A stretch of 64,000 nucleotides of DNA from Jannaschia sp. M317. GTDB taxonomy: Bacteria; Pseudomonadota; Alphaproteobacteria; Rhodobacterales; Rhodobacteraceae. The stretch covers positions 1-64,000 of the forward strand of contig NZ_CP081160.1 of assembly GCF_025141175.1 (NCBI RefSeq). The letters run 5' to 3'. Positions 1 to 9,503 of this stretch are shown piece by piece; position 1 is the first letter of the stretch, and every line of letters begins with the position of its first letter. A model generated the notes under the pieces. That model saw only the letters and a program-made list of their open reading frames with translations, was not told where the DNA came from and searched no databases. Position numbers and translations under genes: made by a program.

Positions 1-206
1 GAACGCGGTCGTGGGGCCGCATCGCAGGTGCAGAACTTCCATTTCATCAACGGGTTCTCGGGCACGGGTTGCAACAGGCCCCCGCCATGGGGCGCGGCCT
101 GGCCGAGGTGCTGACCGATGGCGGCTATCGCACGCTGGATCTCTCGCCGCTGGGCTATGACCGGTTGCTGAGCGGGGATGCCCTGCGCGAACGGGCGGTG
201 ATCTGA
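1..206 (+). pseudogene. FAD-dependent oxidoreductase (DAO family), C-terminal fragment, frameshifted
   Basis: Only the 3' end lies in the window. Read across frames it gives a typical C-terminus of D-amino-acid-oxidase-fold FAD enzymes: NAVVGPH, then VQNFHFINGFSG, GLQQAPAMGRGLAE, ending in ALRERAVI and TGA at 204-206. The GFSGHGLQQAPAMGRG stretch is the conserved FAD-contacting tail of this family. Two single-base deletions are needed to read it, near 25-26 (a G before AGGTG) and near 63 (a C in GGCACGGG). They are either consensus errors or decay; similar breaks affect the next genes. The substrate cannot be told from this fragment. Confidence 0.75.
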
Positions 207-249
207 GGCGGGCGGGCAGGGGGCTCTGCCCCCGCCTTCGGCCCCCGCG

Positions 250-289
250 GTATTTATGGCCAGAGGAAGAGGGGGCGCGTTAACCTTAA
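250..289 (+). repeat. Composite extragenic element, copy A
   Basis: Reads GTATTTATGGCCAGAGGAAG followed a few bases later by GGCGCGTTAACCTTAA. A second copy with the same two blocks in the same order lies on the minus strand at 37505-37548. Both copies sit just after the 3' end of a gene. From memory, GTATTTTTG...GAAGA blocks after genes are common in Rhodobacterales genomes. Function unknown; possibly part of a transcription end or a mobile extragenic repeat. Confidence 0.5.
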
Positions 290-382
290 TGTGCCGTGAA
301 CGGCGATACGCGGTTGATGCGGATCAAGGTTCGGCGCAGGAGAGGGGCCTAACCTGGTCCCAAGATGAAACCGGAGACACCG

Positions 383-763
383 ATGCGCGCCCTTTTCCTT
401 TTCCCGTTGCTGGCCGCTTGCGTAAGCGAGGGGGTGCCGACCGAGGCCGATATCGGGGCCGCGCGGGGGCAGGCCCTGTTCGCCGAGAATTGCGTCGCCT
501 GTCATGGGTCGGATGCGACGGGGGGCGTGGGCCCGGATCTGACGCAGTTGTCGGCGCGCAATGGCGGGGTGTTCCCGCAGGTGCCGGTGCTGGCCACCAT
601 CGACGGGCTGTCGCGCCACGGCGATGCGGCGGCCGTGATGCCGGAGTTCGGCGCCGGCAACCTGGGCGATGCGGTCATCGTGGAGCTGGACGACGGCACC
701 GCGACCCCCGTGCCCGCCGATCTGCTGGCGTTGTCGGCCTATCTGCGCAGCGTTCAGCGCTAG
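383..763 (+). CDS. Lipoprotein c-type cytochrome
   Basis: Small class I cytochrome c of 126 residues from the ATG at 383, which has GGAGA six bases upstream; an in-frame ATG at 365 lacks a ribosome site. The N-terminus MRALFLFPLLAAC is a lipoprotein signal with lipobox LAAC, so the protein is probably anchored on the periplasmic side. Haem attachment motif CVACH follows, and a later Met in VMPEFG is the likely sixth ligand. It would act as a periplasmic electron carrier. It is intact although its neighbours on both sides are frameshifted. No partner oxidase or dehydrogenase is adjacent apart from the upstream FAD enzyme. Confidence 0.85.
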   Translation: MRALFLFPLLAACVSEGVPTEADIGAARGQALFAENCVACHGSDATGGVGPDLTQLSARNGGVFPQVPVLATIDGLSRHGDAAAVMPEFGAGNLGDAVIVELDDGTATPVPADLLALSAYLRSVQR

Positions 764-770
764 GCGGGAT

Positions 771-814
771 CAGACTTTTGCAAAAGTCTGACTAAAATCC
801 TTCGAAGGATTTTA
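771..814. terminator. Tandem perfect palindromes between genes
   Basis: Two perfect palindromes lie two bases apart: a 20-bp one (771-790, half-site CAGACTTTTG) and a 22-bp one (793-814, half-site TAAAATCCTTC). They follow the cytochrome stop by 7 bases and precede the helicase start. Each can fold as a hairpin on either strand, so a bidirectional terminator or an extragenic repeat is likely. Symmetric T/A-rich arms are unlike ordinary GC-rich intrinsic terminators. Confidence 0.6.
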
Positions 815-896
815 CCCCGCCACCGGCCTATACATTCGCGGCGAAGGCGCGTAGCTGCGCCCCTTGGCCGCCGTCCGGGCGGATTGAGGACCGAAG

Positions 897-2769
897 ATGA
901 AGAAGACACTCGCCGATGCATTGGCCGCCAAAGGCTATGACACGCTGACCCCCGTGCAACAGGCCGTGCTGGCCCCTGAGCTGGACGGCGTCGACATGCT
1001 GGTGTCGGCACAGACCGGATCGGGCAAGACCCTGGGCTTTGGCCTGGCGATCGCGCCGACGATTCTGGGCGTGGCCGATACGTTCGAGCCCGCCGAAGCA
1101 CCGCTGGCCCTGATCATTGCCCCCACACGCGAACTGGCGTTGCAGGTCAAGCGAGAGCTGTCGTGGCTGTATGAAAACGCGGGCGCGGTCATCGCCTCGA
1201 CCGTGGGCGGCATGGACATGCGCGACGAACGCCGCGCCCTGGCGCGCGGGGCCCATGTGGTCGTCGCCACGCCGGGCCGTCTGCGCGACCATGTTCAGCG
1301 CGGGTCGATGGACCTGTCGGCGATCCGCGCCGTGGTCCTGGACGAGGCCGACGAGATGCTGGACCTGGGCTTCCGCGAGGATCTGGAATTCATTCTGGGC
1401 GAATGCCCCGAGGCGCGCCAGACGCTGCTGTTCTCGGCCACGGTGCCCGCCGCCATCGCCAAGCTGGCCCAAAGCTATCAGCAGGACGCCGTCCGCGTGG
1501 CCACCGTCGCCAAGGAGGCGCAGCACGCCGACATCGAGTATCAGGCGCTGAACGTCTCGCCCCGCGATGCGGAAAACGCGATCATCAACGTGCTGCGGTT
1601 CCACGAGGCGCCCAACGCCATCGTCTTCTGCAACACCCGCGCGATGGTGAACCGGCTGACCACGCGGCTGTCGAACCGGGGCTTTCCGGTCGTGGCCCTG
1701 TCCGGAGAGCTGACGCAGTCCGAGCGGACCAACGCGCTTCAGGCGATGCGGGACGGGCGGGCGCGGGTCTGCGTGGCCACGGATGTGGCGGCGCGGGGCA
1801 TCGACCTGCCGAACCTGGACCTGGTCGTGCATGCCGAACTGCCCACCGGGTCGGACACCCTGCTGCACCGCTCGGGCCGCACCGGGCGCGCGGGGCGCAA
1901 GGGCGTGTCCGTCCTGATCGTGCCGCCTGCCGCCTACAAGAAGGCGCAGCGGTTGCTGGGCTGGGCCAAGTTGTCCGCCACCTGGGCGCCCGCGCCTTCG
2001 GCCGATGCGGTGCAGGAAAAGGACCGGGAACGGATGCTGGCCGATCCGGCCTGGTTCGAAGAGGTGACGGAAACCGAAAGCCCGATGGTCAACGAGCTGG
2101 GCGCGGTTCTCGCCCGAGCAGCTGGCCGCCGCCTATCTGCGCCTGCGCGCCGAAAAGGCCACCGCCCCCGAGGATCTGTCCGATCCGTCAGATGCCGCGC
2201 CGAAACCCCGCGAGGCCTTTGGCCCGTCGCGTTGGTTCGAGGTGTCTGCCGGGCGTGACCGCGACCTGGAACCGCGCCGCCTGCTGCGATGCTGTGCAAG
2301 GCCGGCGACGTGACCGCGACGACATCGGCGCGATCCGCATCCGCGACACCGCGTCCTTTGTTCAGATCAAGGAAGGCAGCGCCGACGCCTTTCTGGCCGC
2401 CGTGGGCGACAGTTTCGAGGATGTCTGACGCTGAAACCTGCGGACGGACCGCCCGCCGATGACCGGGGGCCGCGCAAGTTCGGGGCCAAGCCGGGTGGCG
2501 GCAAGTTCGCTGGCAAGCCGCGGGGCCGCGGGACGACGACGCCGCGCCCCGCTTCCAGAAGCCGAAGGGGCCCAAGCCTGCCTCCAGGCCGCGGGAAAAC
2601 CTGACCGAGACGACCGACGGGGCGGTGACCGAGCGCAAGCCGCGTCACACCAAACCCGGGGCCCGGCAAGCCCAAGTATGCGGGCAAGCCCAAGGGGCCA
2701 AAGCCGCCGGTCGGACGCTCCGACAGCAAGAAGAACAAGGCCCGCGCCGCCCGAAAGGATCGCGATTGA
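897..2769 (+). pseudogene. DEAD-box ATP-dependent RNA helicase, frameshifted in its C-terminal third
   Basis: ATP-dependent RNA unwinding enzyme of the DbpA/DeaD class. From ATG 897 the helicase core is intact: Walker A AQTGSGKT, PTRELA, TPGR, DEAD as VLDEADEMLD, SAT, then the second RecA domain with ARGIDLP and HRSGRTGRAG. After about residue 400 the reading frame changes at least six times (near 2100, 2288, 2315, 2423, 2530 and 2663). Following the frames restores a DbpA-type RNA-binding domain (VTRDDIGAIRIRDTASFVQI) and a basic Gly/Lys/Arg-rich tail ending KKNKARAARKDRD and TGA at 2767-2769. The restored protein would be about 620 residues, normal for the family. As written it stops at 2258. 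Confidence 0.85.
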
Positions 2770-2844
2770 TCCGCGCGCGGGGGCTGGACTGACGCAGAGG
2801 GGTTGCTATGCCGGGCGAAACATCGCCCGGAAGGACGCCGCCCC

Positions 2845-4025
2845 ATGAAGATCAACGCAGTTCGGCCTGTGCTATTCGCCCAACCTGGGCGACGGGATCA
2901 TCGCGGAGTGTCTGGGCCACGCCCTGCGCGTGCGCGCGCCGGGTGCCGAGGTCCGCCACATCGACCTGTCCGGGCGGCAGGACTTTGGCCAGGTCACGAT
3001 CGCCAACCGCGAATTGCTGCTCAAGGTGCTGGACCGGCTGCCCCTGCCTGTGCGGCAGGCCCTGGCGGGGTGGAAATTGACGCGCCTGATCGATGGCGTC
3101 GAGGCGCAGTGGCGGGACGCGGCGCGCTGTGACCTGGCGGTGATCGGCGGCGGACAGATCCTGTCGGATGCCAATCTGAACTTTCCCATCAAGGTGGGCC
3201 GTGCGGCGCGCCTGCTGGCCCAGGCGGGGACCCCCACGGCGGTCTATGCGGTCGGCGTGTCGCGCAACTGGACCCCAAAGGGCACCGCCTGGTTCCGGGA
3301 GGTGCTGGGCACCAACCTGCAACTGGTGGCCCCGCGCGACGGCAATTCGGCGGGCGGCCTGGTCGGCGCAGATGCAGGGCGGGCCCGCGCCCGTCGTGGT
3401 GCCCGATCCGGGGCTGCTGGCTGCCGATTGCTATGGTCCGGTCGAGGCGGCGCCGGGGCTGGTTGGTCTGTGTGTCACCGACTTTGGCATTCTGGGGCAC
3501 CACGCCGATTCCGTCGTGGCCGGGCAGGGTGGCGGGCCCGCGTTCTATGCGGGCATTGCGCGGGCGCTGATTGCGGGGGGATGCCGGGTGCGGCTGTTCA
3601 CCAACGGGGCCGCCGAGGACCGCGCCCTGCGCGACCTGGTTGCGGCCGACCTTGCCGAAGAAATCGCCGCCGGGCGTGCCGAGGGTCCCGCCGACCCGCA
3701 ACGCCCCGCCGGTCTGGCGGCACAGGTGGCGGAGTGTGCGACCGTGATCGCGCACCGGCTGCACGCCTGCATCATCGCCTACAGCTATCGCCGGCCTGTC
3801 GTGGGCTTGGGCTGGGACAGCAAGCTGGAGTCGTTCTTTGCCGCCGTCGGACAGCCCGAGGCCTTTGTCGGCTCTGCCAGCGTCACGCCCGAGGGGATCG
3901 CTTCGCTGGCTTTGGCTGTCGCGGAACGGGGCATCGACCCGCAGGCCCATGCCGTCCACACCCAGGCCGCCTGGGCCGGGATCGACCGGCTGCTGGCCTG
4001 CGCTACCGCACCCGCCGCAAGGTGA
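2845..4025 (+). pseudogene. Polysaccharide pyruvyl transferase family protein, frameshifted
   Basis: Member of the pyruvyl transferase/CsaB-like fold that adds ketal pyruvate to glycans or is a related glycan enzyme. ATG 2845 gives MKI; after a +1 shift near 2859 the frame reads QFGLCYSPNLGDGIIAE, the typical start of the family. Then come LAVIGGGQILSD and a Rossmann segment (AVYAVGVSRNW). A second shift near 3350 leads to APVVVPDPGLLAADCYGP and the conserved C-terminal HRLHACIIAYSYRRPVVGLG...KLESFF. The stop at 4023-4025 overlaps the convergent glycosidase by 23 bp. It fits with the EPS genes that follow. Two indels break it as written. Confidence 0.75.
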
Positions 4026-5629
4026 ACCGATAGCTGGCGACATCGCCCTGTGACGTGGCCCCCGGCCCGGTCGCGATGTCCAGCGTGGCCCCGGCGGGCA
4101 GGGTCAGGGCCAGGGTCTGTTGCAGCCTCTCCTTGCCGTTCCAGTCGAAGATCGGGATGCCGTTCAGCGTGACCGTCAGGGTCATTGCCGTCAAGGCTGC
4201 GCGCGGCGGGGGACAGGGTCAGCGACAGCTCTGCCTGTGTGGTCCGGTCGACTTGGTAGCGGTGCAGGATCTCCTCCGGCCAGTCGGTGCCGCCGGACGG
4301 CAGCAGGGTGCGGGGCAAAAGGCGCAGGCCGGGATTGGACGCGGTGCCCAGATAGGGCGTCCAGGGCACGCCGGGGCGGTCCTGTCCCGGTCGGACCGTC
4401 AGGGGGGCCTCGCCCTGCGGTGTCCGGGTCAGACGCCGGAACGGGGCCGCTGTCGTCGTAGGCAAAGTGAAACAGGCTGTCGGCCAGCACGTCCTGCGGG
4501 GCCAGGGCCGCCGACAGGTCCAGCGGTCCGGTCAGCAGCAGCGGCTCCGTCTCCGACAGGATCAGGGGGGTGGTCAGGGGCGTGCCCAGGGCGTCGGTTG
4601 CGGTCACGCCCGCCGGTAGGGTCAGGGCGCGGGCAGGCCCCAGACCATCGTGACATCGGGGCCGAAGAGGCAGGCCGGCGTCGCCGCATCGGGCGAGACA
4701 TCCGCGACCGGCTGTCCGGTCAATCGGCGCTGTGCCAGGGCATAGGCACGGCCCGCCGGGGTCTGGTCCCCCGCCCGCGTCAGCAGCGGGGCAAACCCGT
4801 CGCCGCGCGGGTGCAGCGGATACCAGGCCAGCCGCGTTACCCCCGACAGCGCGGCCTTGCACATCATCCGCATCAAGTGACCGGGCGCGGCGTCCATTTC
4901 GGTGGTGCCGAATTCGGTGATCTCCAGCGGCATCGCGGCCAGGCCCGGCACCTGTCGCATCAGCGCCACCTGCCGGTCCAGCAGGGTGACCGGCGTGTCG
5001 TAGGGATGAAAGGCCAGCGCATCCATGCGCGCGAAGATGCCGGTGTCAGACAGCAGGGTCAGATACCCGGTCGGGATCGAATGCACCCCCGCGCCGATGA
5101 TCCGCACCTCGGGCCGCGCTGCCCGCACCTGCCGCGCGACGCTGTCGTGAAGCGCGGCATAGGCCCGCGCCCGCGCCGCCAGCCCCTGATCCCGCAGCGG
5201 GCCCGAGACGAAATTCGCGCTGTTGAATTCGTTGCCGATTTCGATGCTGTGGATCGCGGGGAACCGGGTCGCCACCTGGGCTGCGTGACGTCCGAAGGCG
5301 GCGATCGCCTCGGCCCCCAGCGGCGTCGCGCCGTCCTCGTACAGGGCGTGGCCGTTGTTGACCGTCAGGCTCATCCCCGTGCCCAGTTGGCCGATCCGGT
5401 CCGGATAGCGGGTCCGCGCGGGGCCATAGCGGAAGCGGCCGTCTTCGCCCTCGACCAGGTCCCAATAGACGGCATCGCGGAAATCGGTGATGCCCGCGGC
5501 GATGGCCGCCTGCATCAACCCGCGCGGCACCCCCTGGCCAAAGTTCGACGCCGCCGCCAGCGTTGGGGCCCGCAGGTCCTGTGCGCTGGCGATCCCCGCC
5601 GACAGGAGCATGGCCAAAATCCAACGCAT
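4003..5629 (-). pseudogene. Secreted glycoside hydrolase-like protein (clan GH-A TIM barrel), frameshifted
   Basis: Starts at ATG 5629 with GGAGA upstream. N-terminus MRWILAMLLSAGIASA is a Sec signal peptide. The next 320 residues look like a (beta/alpha)8 glycosidase: IEIGNEFNSANF supplies the Asn-Glu acid/base pair and PLEITEFGTTE the probable nucleophile Glu, as in GH5/GH39-type enzymes. Frame changes near 4625, 4445 and 4195 are needed to continue into a C-terminal beta-rich region ending TLRRVR. Likely role: trimming or degrading the exopolysaccharide made by neighbouring genes in the periplasm or outside. As printed the barrel reading frame stops near 4622, so only the C-terminal part is affected. 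Confidence 0.65.
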
Positions 5630-5699
5630 CGCAGATCTCCGTTCGGGGACACAGTGAAAACACTTGACCATCCGGGGGGTTCTGAGGCCACCCCGGAGC

Positions 5700-7121
5700 A
5701 TGCAGTTTTTCCCGACATCCCTTTTGGTGGTCGCCGCGCTTTGGGTGATGGCATCGAAGGGGCCGCGTCAGGCGTTCTGGGCGTTCATGGTGCTGACGCC
5801 GCTGGCGGCGACGGCGGCGTTCAACCTGCCCGCGCTTGGCGGCGCGTCGATCCTGCTGGCGGATCTGGGGGCGCTTGGCATCCTGGCAATTGCCCTGTTG
5901 CAGCGCGGCGGGATGGCGGCGGCGCTTGGCACCTTGCGGGTGGGCCAGCCGGGGTTCTGGTTCCTGTTGCTGACGATCTACGCGATCGTGGCCACGATCA
6001 TGTTCCCCCGCGTTTTTGCGGGCGACACGCAGGTGTTCGGCATCGCGCGGGAAAACAACCAGCTGGGCATCGTTTCCGTGCCTCTGCGGTTCACCACCGG
6101 CAACCTGACGCAGCTGTTCCGGCATCTGTTGGGGGCGGCGCTGTTCCTGGCGGTCGCCACCTTGTTCCGCCGCGCGCCCGAGCCGCGCCCCGCGCTGATC
6201 GCCGTGGCGATGGCGACGGGGCTGAACTTTGCGCTTGGCTGGTTGGACGTGCTGACCTATGCCGCCGGCCAGGTCTGGCTGATGGAGCCGTTGCGCACCG
6301 CCAATTACGCCATCCTCTACGATGTGCGCATGGCCGGGCTGAAGCGGATGATCGGCGGCTTTCCCGAGGCGTCGAGCTTTGGCTACTACTCTGTCGGGTT
6401 GTTCGGATTCTGGCTGCATTACTGGATCAACAGTCGGCGGGATCGGCTGGGATTGGTGATGATGCTGATCTCGGCGTTTTGCGTTTTGCGGGCCACGTCC
6501 TCGGCGGCCTATGTGGCGATGCTGGGGTTCCTCGGGCTCTATGCGCTGATCTCCGTCACCGCGCATCTGAACCGCAGCGTCAGCCGCCGGGGCGCGCGGA
6601 TCGCGGGGCTGGCGGGGATCGGGGTCTGGCTGGGCGCGGTCGCGGTTTTCGCCGCCTATGAATTCGTCGCCCCGGTCGAGGCCTTTCTGGATCGCGCCCT
6701 GTTCAACAAGCTGGACGGTGCCTCGGGCGAAGAGCGGTTCGGCTGGAATGCGCAGGCAATGGTCAACTTTTACGACACCTTGGGGCTGGGCGCGGGGCTG
6801 GGATCGGTCCGGGCGTCCAGCTGGCCGGTGGCGGTTCTGGCCAGCCTGGGGGTGGCGGGGGGACTGTTCTATGCGCTGTTCCTGTGGGGGGTGTTGATGA
6901 CGCGCGGGGCCTGGTCGCGGCACCTGCCGGGCGCCGTGGTCGCCGACAGCGCGCGCGTGGGCTGCGTGGCCTTTCTGGTGTCGGCGGTCCTGACCACGGC
7001 GACGCCGGATCTGGGGCTGACGTTCTATGCCTTTGCGGGCATGGCGGTTGGCCTCACTCGTGGGGCACAATTGTGGCAACATCGCTCAAGTGCATCCGCA
7101 AGGTCGCACATCGCCCTCTGA
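5700..7121 (+). CDS. O-antigen ligase/Wzy-like polysaccharide membrane protein
   Basis: Integral inner-membrane protein of about 473 residues with roughly ten hydrophobic segments (for example residues 1-20, 25-45, 60-75, 85-100 and several after 240) and a periplasmic loop in the middle, the plan of Wzy/ligase proteins that join glycan repeat units. ATG 5700 follows CCGGAG closely; a TTG at 5664 in frame is an alternative start. It is divergent from the glycosidase and heads the plus-strand EPS operon. Sequence motifs in this family are weak, so the call rests on topology and neighbours. Unlike the genes before it, it is intact. Confidence 0.7.
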   Translation: MQFFPTSLLVVAALWVMASKGPRQAFWAFMVLTPLAATAAFNLPALGGASILLADLGALGILAIALLQRGGMAAALGTLRVGQPGFWFLLLTIYAIVATIMFPRVFAGDTQVFGIARENNQLGIVSVPLRFTTGNLTQLFRHLLGAALFLAVATLFRRAPEPRPALIAVAMATGLNFALGWLDVLTYAAGQVWLMEPLRTANYAILYDVRMAGLKRMIGGFPEASSFGYYSVGLFGFWLHYWINSRRDRLGLVMMLISAFCVLRATSSAAYVAMLGFLGLYALISVTAHLNRSVSRRGARIAGLAGIGVWLGAVAVFAAYEFVAPVEAFLDRALFNKLDGASGEERFGWNAQAMVNFYDTLGLGAGLGSVRASSWPVAVLASLGVAGGLFYALFLWGVLMTRGAWSRHLPGAVVADSARVGCVAFLVSAVLTTATPDLGLTFYAFAGMAVGLTRGAQLWQHRSSASARSHIAL

Positions 7122-7298
7122 TCCCCGGCATTGGAAACAGTGTTTCTTGCATTGCCGGTGAAGCGACGGGTTACTCTGCCTATATGAGGAGGACCCCGAG
7201 AACCGGGTCCGCAGCCTGTGGCTGTGGGCGCGCGGGGGTCGAAATTGACACGGGCGGGCATCCGTCCGCGGAGTGTGAGACCGGACAAGGTGAACCGA

Positions 7299-9503
7299 AT
7301 GACCCATAACGCCACCGATCCAGCCGATCGGTCGGGGGCTTTTGGAGGCTTCAGGCCGGGCGGCGAAGAGCTGCTCGACGGTATCGACCCGCGCGAGGTG
7401 CTGCGCGGCATCTGGCAGGGGCGCTATGTCATTGCCCTGACCGCCGTTCTGTTCGGGGTCGTGGCCTATCTGGCCGTGTCGCAGATCACGCCCACCTATA
7501 CGTCGATCGCCAAGGTCCTGCTGGACCCGCGCGAACGATCCTTCGTCAGCGACGATCAGGTGGTGTCCGACCTGAACCTGAATTCCGAGGTGGTCGCCTC
7601 GGAGATCTCGATCCTGCAATCCAACGTCCTGCTGGAACAGGTGGCACGGCGTCTTCAAGCGGACCGCCCCGACCTGTTGGAGGCGTTCTATCCCAGCACC
7701 GCCGCCCCGTCCCTGCCAAAGCGTGTTCTGGCCATGGTGGGGATCGGGGATCTGCCCGACACGGGCACCCCGCAGGCGGAGCTGAGCCCCGCGCGTCTGG
7801 ACGGTGTCGTCTGGGCGCTGCGCCGGGCCACGGATGTCTGGCGCGACGGCGATGCCTATATCATCTCGATCCTGGCCGAGACGGAGAACCCGGTGTTTTC
7901 CGCCATGGTCGCGGGCACCATCGCCGAGGTCTATATCGCCGAACAGCTGGCCGGACGTCAGGCCACCGCCAACCAGGCCACCGCCCAGATCGAGGTCCGG
8001 GTCGAGGAGCTGCGCAAGCAGGTCGAAGCCGCCGAACAACGCGTGCAGGACTATCGTGCCAACACCCTGGAACAGAACGGCACCAGCATCGAAATCCTGT
8101 CGCAGCGCCTGCTGGACCTGAACGAGGAACTGGTGAAGGCCCGCATCGAACGCGGTGCCGCCGAGGCCCGCTATAACGAAATGCAGCGCGCCATCACCGA
8201 AGGCGGCTTCGAGGCGCTTGGCAACATGGTCACCTCGGAGGCCATTTCCGAGCTGACCACCCGGCGGCTGGAGCTGGAGGCCTCGGACGCGGAATGGGCC
8301 GAGCGATTCCGCACCGACCATCCCGAACGCCGCAAGATCCAGAACCGCCTGAACGAGGTCGACCGCGCGCTAGAGGCGGAAATCGCCCGCGCGCTGGACG
8401 CGCAGCGCAACGAATTGCAGATCGCTCGCGTGCGCGAACAGACCATGCAGGAAACCCTGACCGAGGTGGAAGGCGAGTTTCAGGACGCGTCCCGCAACTC
8501 CATCGGTCTGCGCCAGCTGGAACGCGAAAGCGAGGCGATCCGGTCCGTCTATCAGGATCTGCTGACCCGCGTGGCCCAGACCCGGACGCAGGAAAGCTTT
8601 CAGGTGGCCGACGCGCGGTTGATCGAACGCGCGACTGTGCCCGGTGCGCCCGCCGCCCCGCGCCCCAAGCTGATGACCGTGCTGGGCCTGATCGTCGGGG
8701 CCGCCGTGGGCTTTGCCATTGTGCTGCTGCGCCGGCTGACGTCGCGCACCTTCCGCAGCATGGCAGAGCTGGAGCGGTTTGCCGGGCATCCCGTCGTCGC
8801 CGTCATGGCCGAACAGAACTGGAATTCCCCGCGCAAGGCCCTGCTCGAGATCGAGACCAATCGCATGGGACCGGTCGCCGAAAGCGTGCGGGCCCTGCGC
8901 AACCATCTGAACACCGGCGCGCAGTCGATGATGACGCGGTCGATCGTGTTGATGTCGCCCCTGTCGGGCGACGGCAAGACAACCACGACGCTGTTGCTGG
9001 CGCGGCTGGCGGAAATGGCCGACGAGATGGTCGTGGTGGTCGATTTCGACCTGCGGCAGAACACCCTGGCCAAGGAATTGATCCTGGGCGAGCGGCCAGG
9101 CACCTCGGACTATCTGTGCGATGAATGCACCCTGGACGAGGCCATCATCCGCGACGACGACATGGGGTTCGACATCGTCACCGCCGGCACCTGCGGCCCC
9201 ACCGCCGCCGACGATCTGCGCAGCGCGAACGTGCGCCAGATGCTCGACGAGTTGAAGGAAACCTACGACGTCGTGCTGGTGAACTGCCCCGCCATGTTGC
9301 AGGTGCCCGACGCCACGCTGATCGCCAAGGCGGTCGACCAATGCCTGCTGCTGGTGCGCCACGACAGCACGCCGCAGGCGGCGGTCAAACGCTGTCTGTC
9401 GATCCTGGGCAACCACAAGGTGACCATCGACGGGTTGATCATGACCCGCGCAGATCCCGACGATGTCGAAGAAGGATATCTCTATTCCTATGGCTATTCC
9501 TGA
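7299..9503 (+). CDS. Wzc/ExoP-like polysaccharide co-polymerase and tyrosine autokinase
   Basis: Controls EPS chain length and export. ATG 7299 has AAGGTGA upstream. The 734-residue protein begins with a Wzz domain (EVLRGIWQGRYVIALTAVLF, first membrane helix about residue 45) and a long periplasmic coiled-coil region. The second helix is near residue 455 (VLGLIVGAAVGFAIVLL). The cytoplasmic BY-kinase domain has Walker A SGDGKTTT (about residue 560), Walker A' VVVDFDLRQN and Walker B-like YDVVLVNCPA. The C-terminus GYLYSYGYS is a tyrosine cluster, the usual autophosphorylation site. No outer-membrane Wza-type channel is seen in this window. It overlaps the next gene by 14 bp. Confidence 0.9.
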   Translation: MTHNATDPADRSGAFGGFRPGGEELLDGIDPREVLRGIWQGRYVIALTAVLFGVVAYLAVSQITPTYTSIAKVLLDPRERSFVSDDQVVSDLNLNSEVVASEISILQSNVLLEQVARRLQADRPDLLEAFYPSTAAPSLPKRVLAMVGIGDLPDTGTPQAELSPARLDGVVWALRRATDVWRDGDAYIISILAETENPVFSAMVAGTIAEVYIAEQLAGRQATANQATAQIEVRVEELRKQVEAAEQRVQDYRANTLEQNGTSIEILSQRLLDLNEELVKARIERGAAEARYNEMQRAITEGGFEALGNMVTSEAISELTTRRLELEASDAEWAERFRTDHPERRKIQNRLNEVDRALEAEIARALDAQRNELQIARVREQTMQETLTEVEGEFQDASRNSIGLRQLERESEAIRSVYQDLLTRVAQTRTQESFQVADARLIERATVPGAPAAPRPKLMTVLGLIVGAAVGFAIVLLRRLTSRTFRSMAELERFAGHPVVAVMAEQNWNSPRKALLEIETNRMGPVAESVRALRNHLNTGAQSMMTRSIVLMSPLSGDGKTTTTLLLARLAEMADEMVVVVDFDLRQNTLAKELILGERPGTSDYLCDECTLDEAIIRDDDMGFDIVTAGTCGPTAADDLRSANVRQMLDELKETYDVVLVNCPAMLQVPDATLIAKAVDQCLLLVRHDSTPQAAVKRCLSILGNHKVTIDGLIMTRADPDDVEEGYLYSYGYS

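Noticed and set aside
4055..6661. 868-codon plus-strand open frame across the glycosidase and ligase genes
   Set aside because: It spans two better-supported genes on different strands or frames and has the composition of a shadow frame.
5046..7082. 678-codon minus-strand open frame
   Set aside because: Shadow of the O-antigen-ligase-like gene and of the glycosidase; Gln/Arg/His-rich without motifs.
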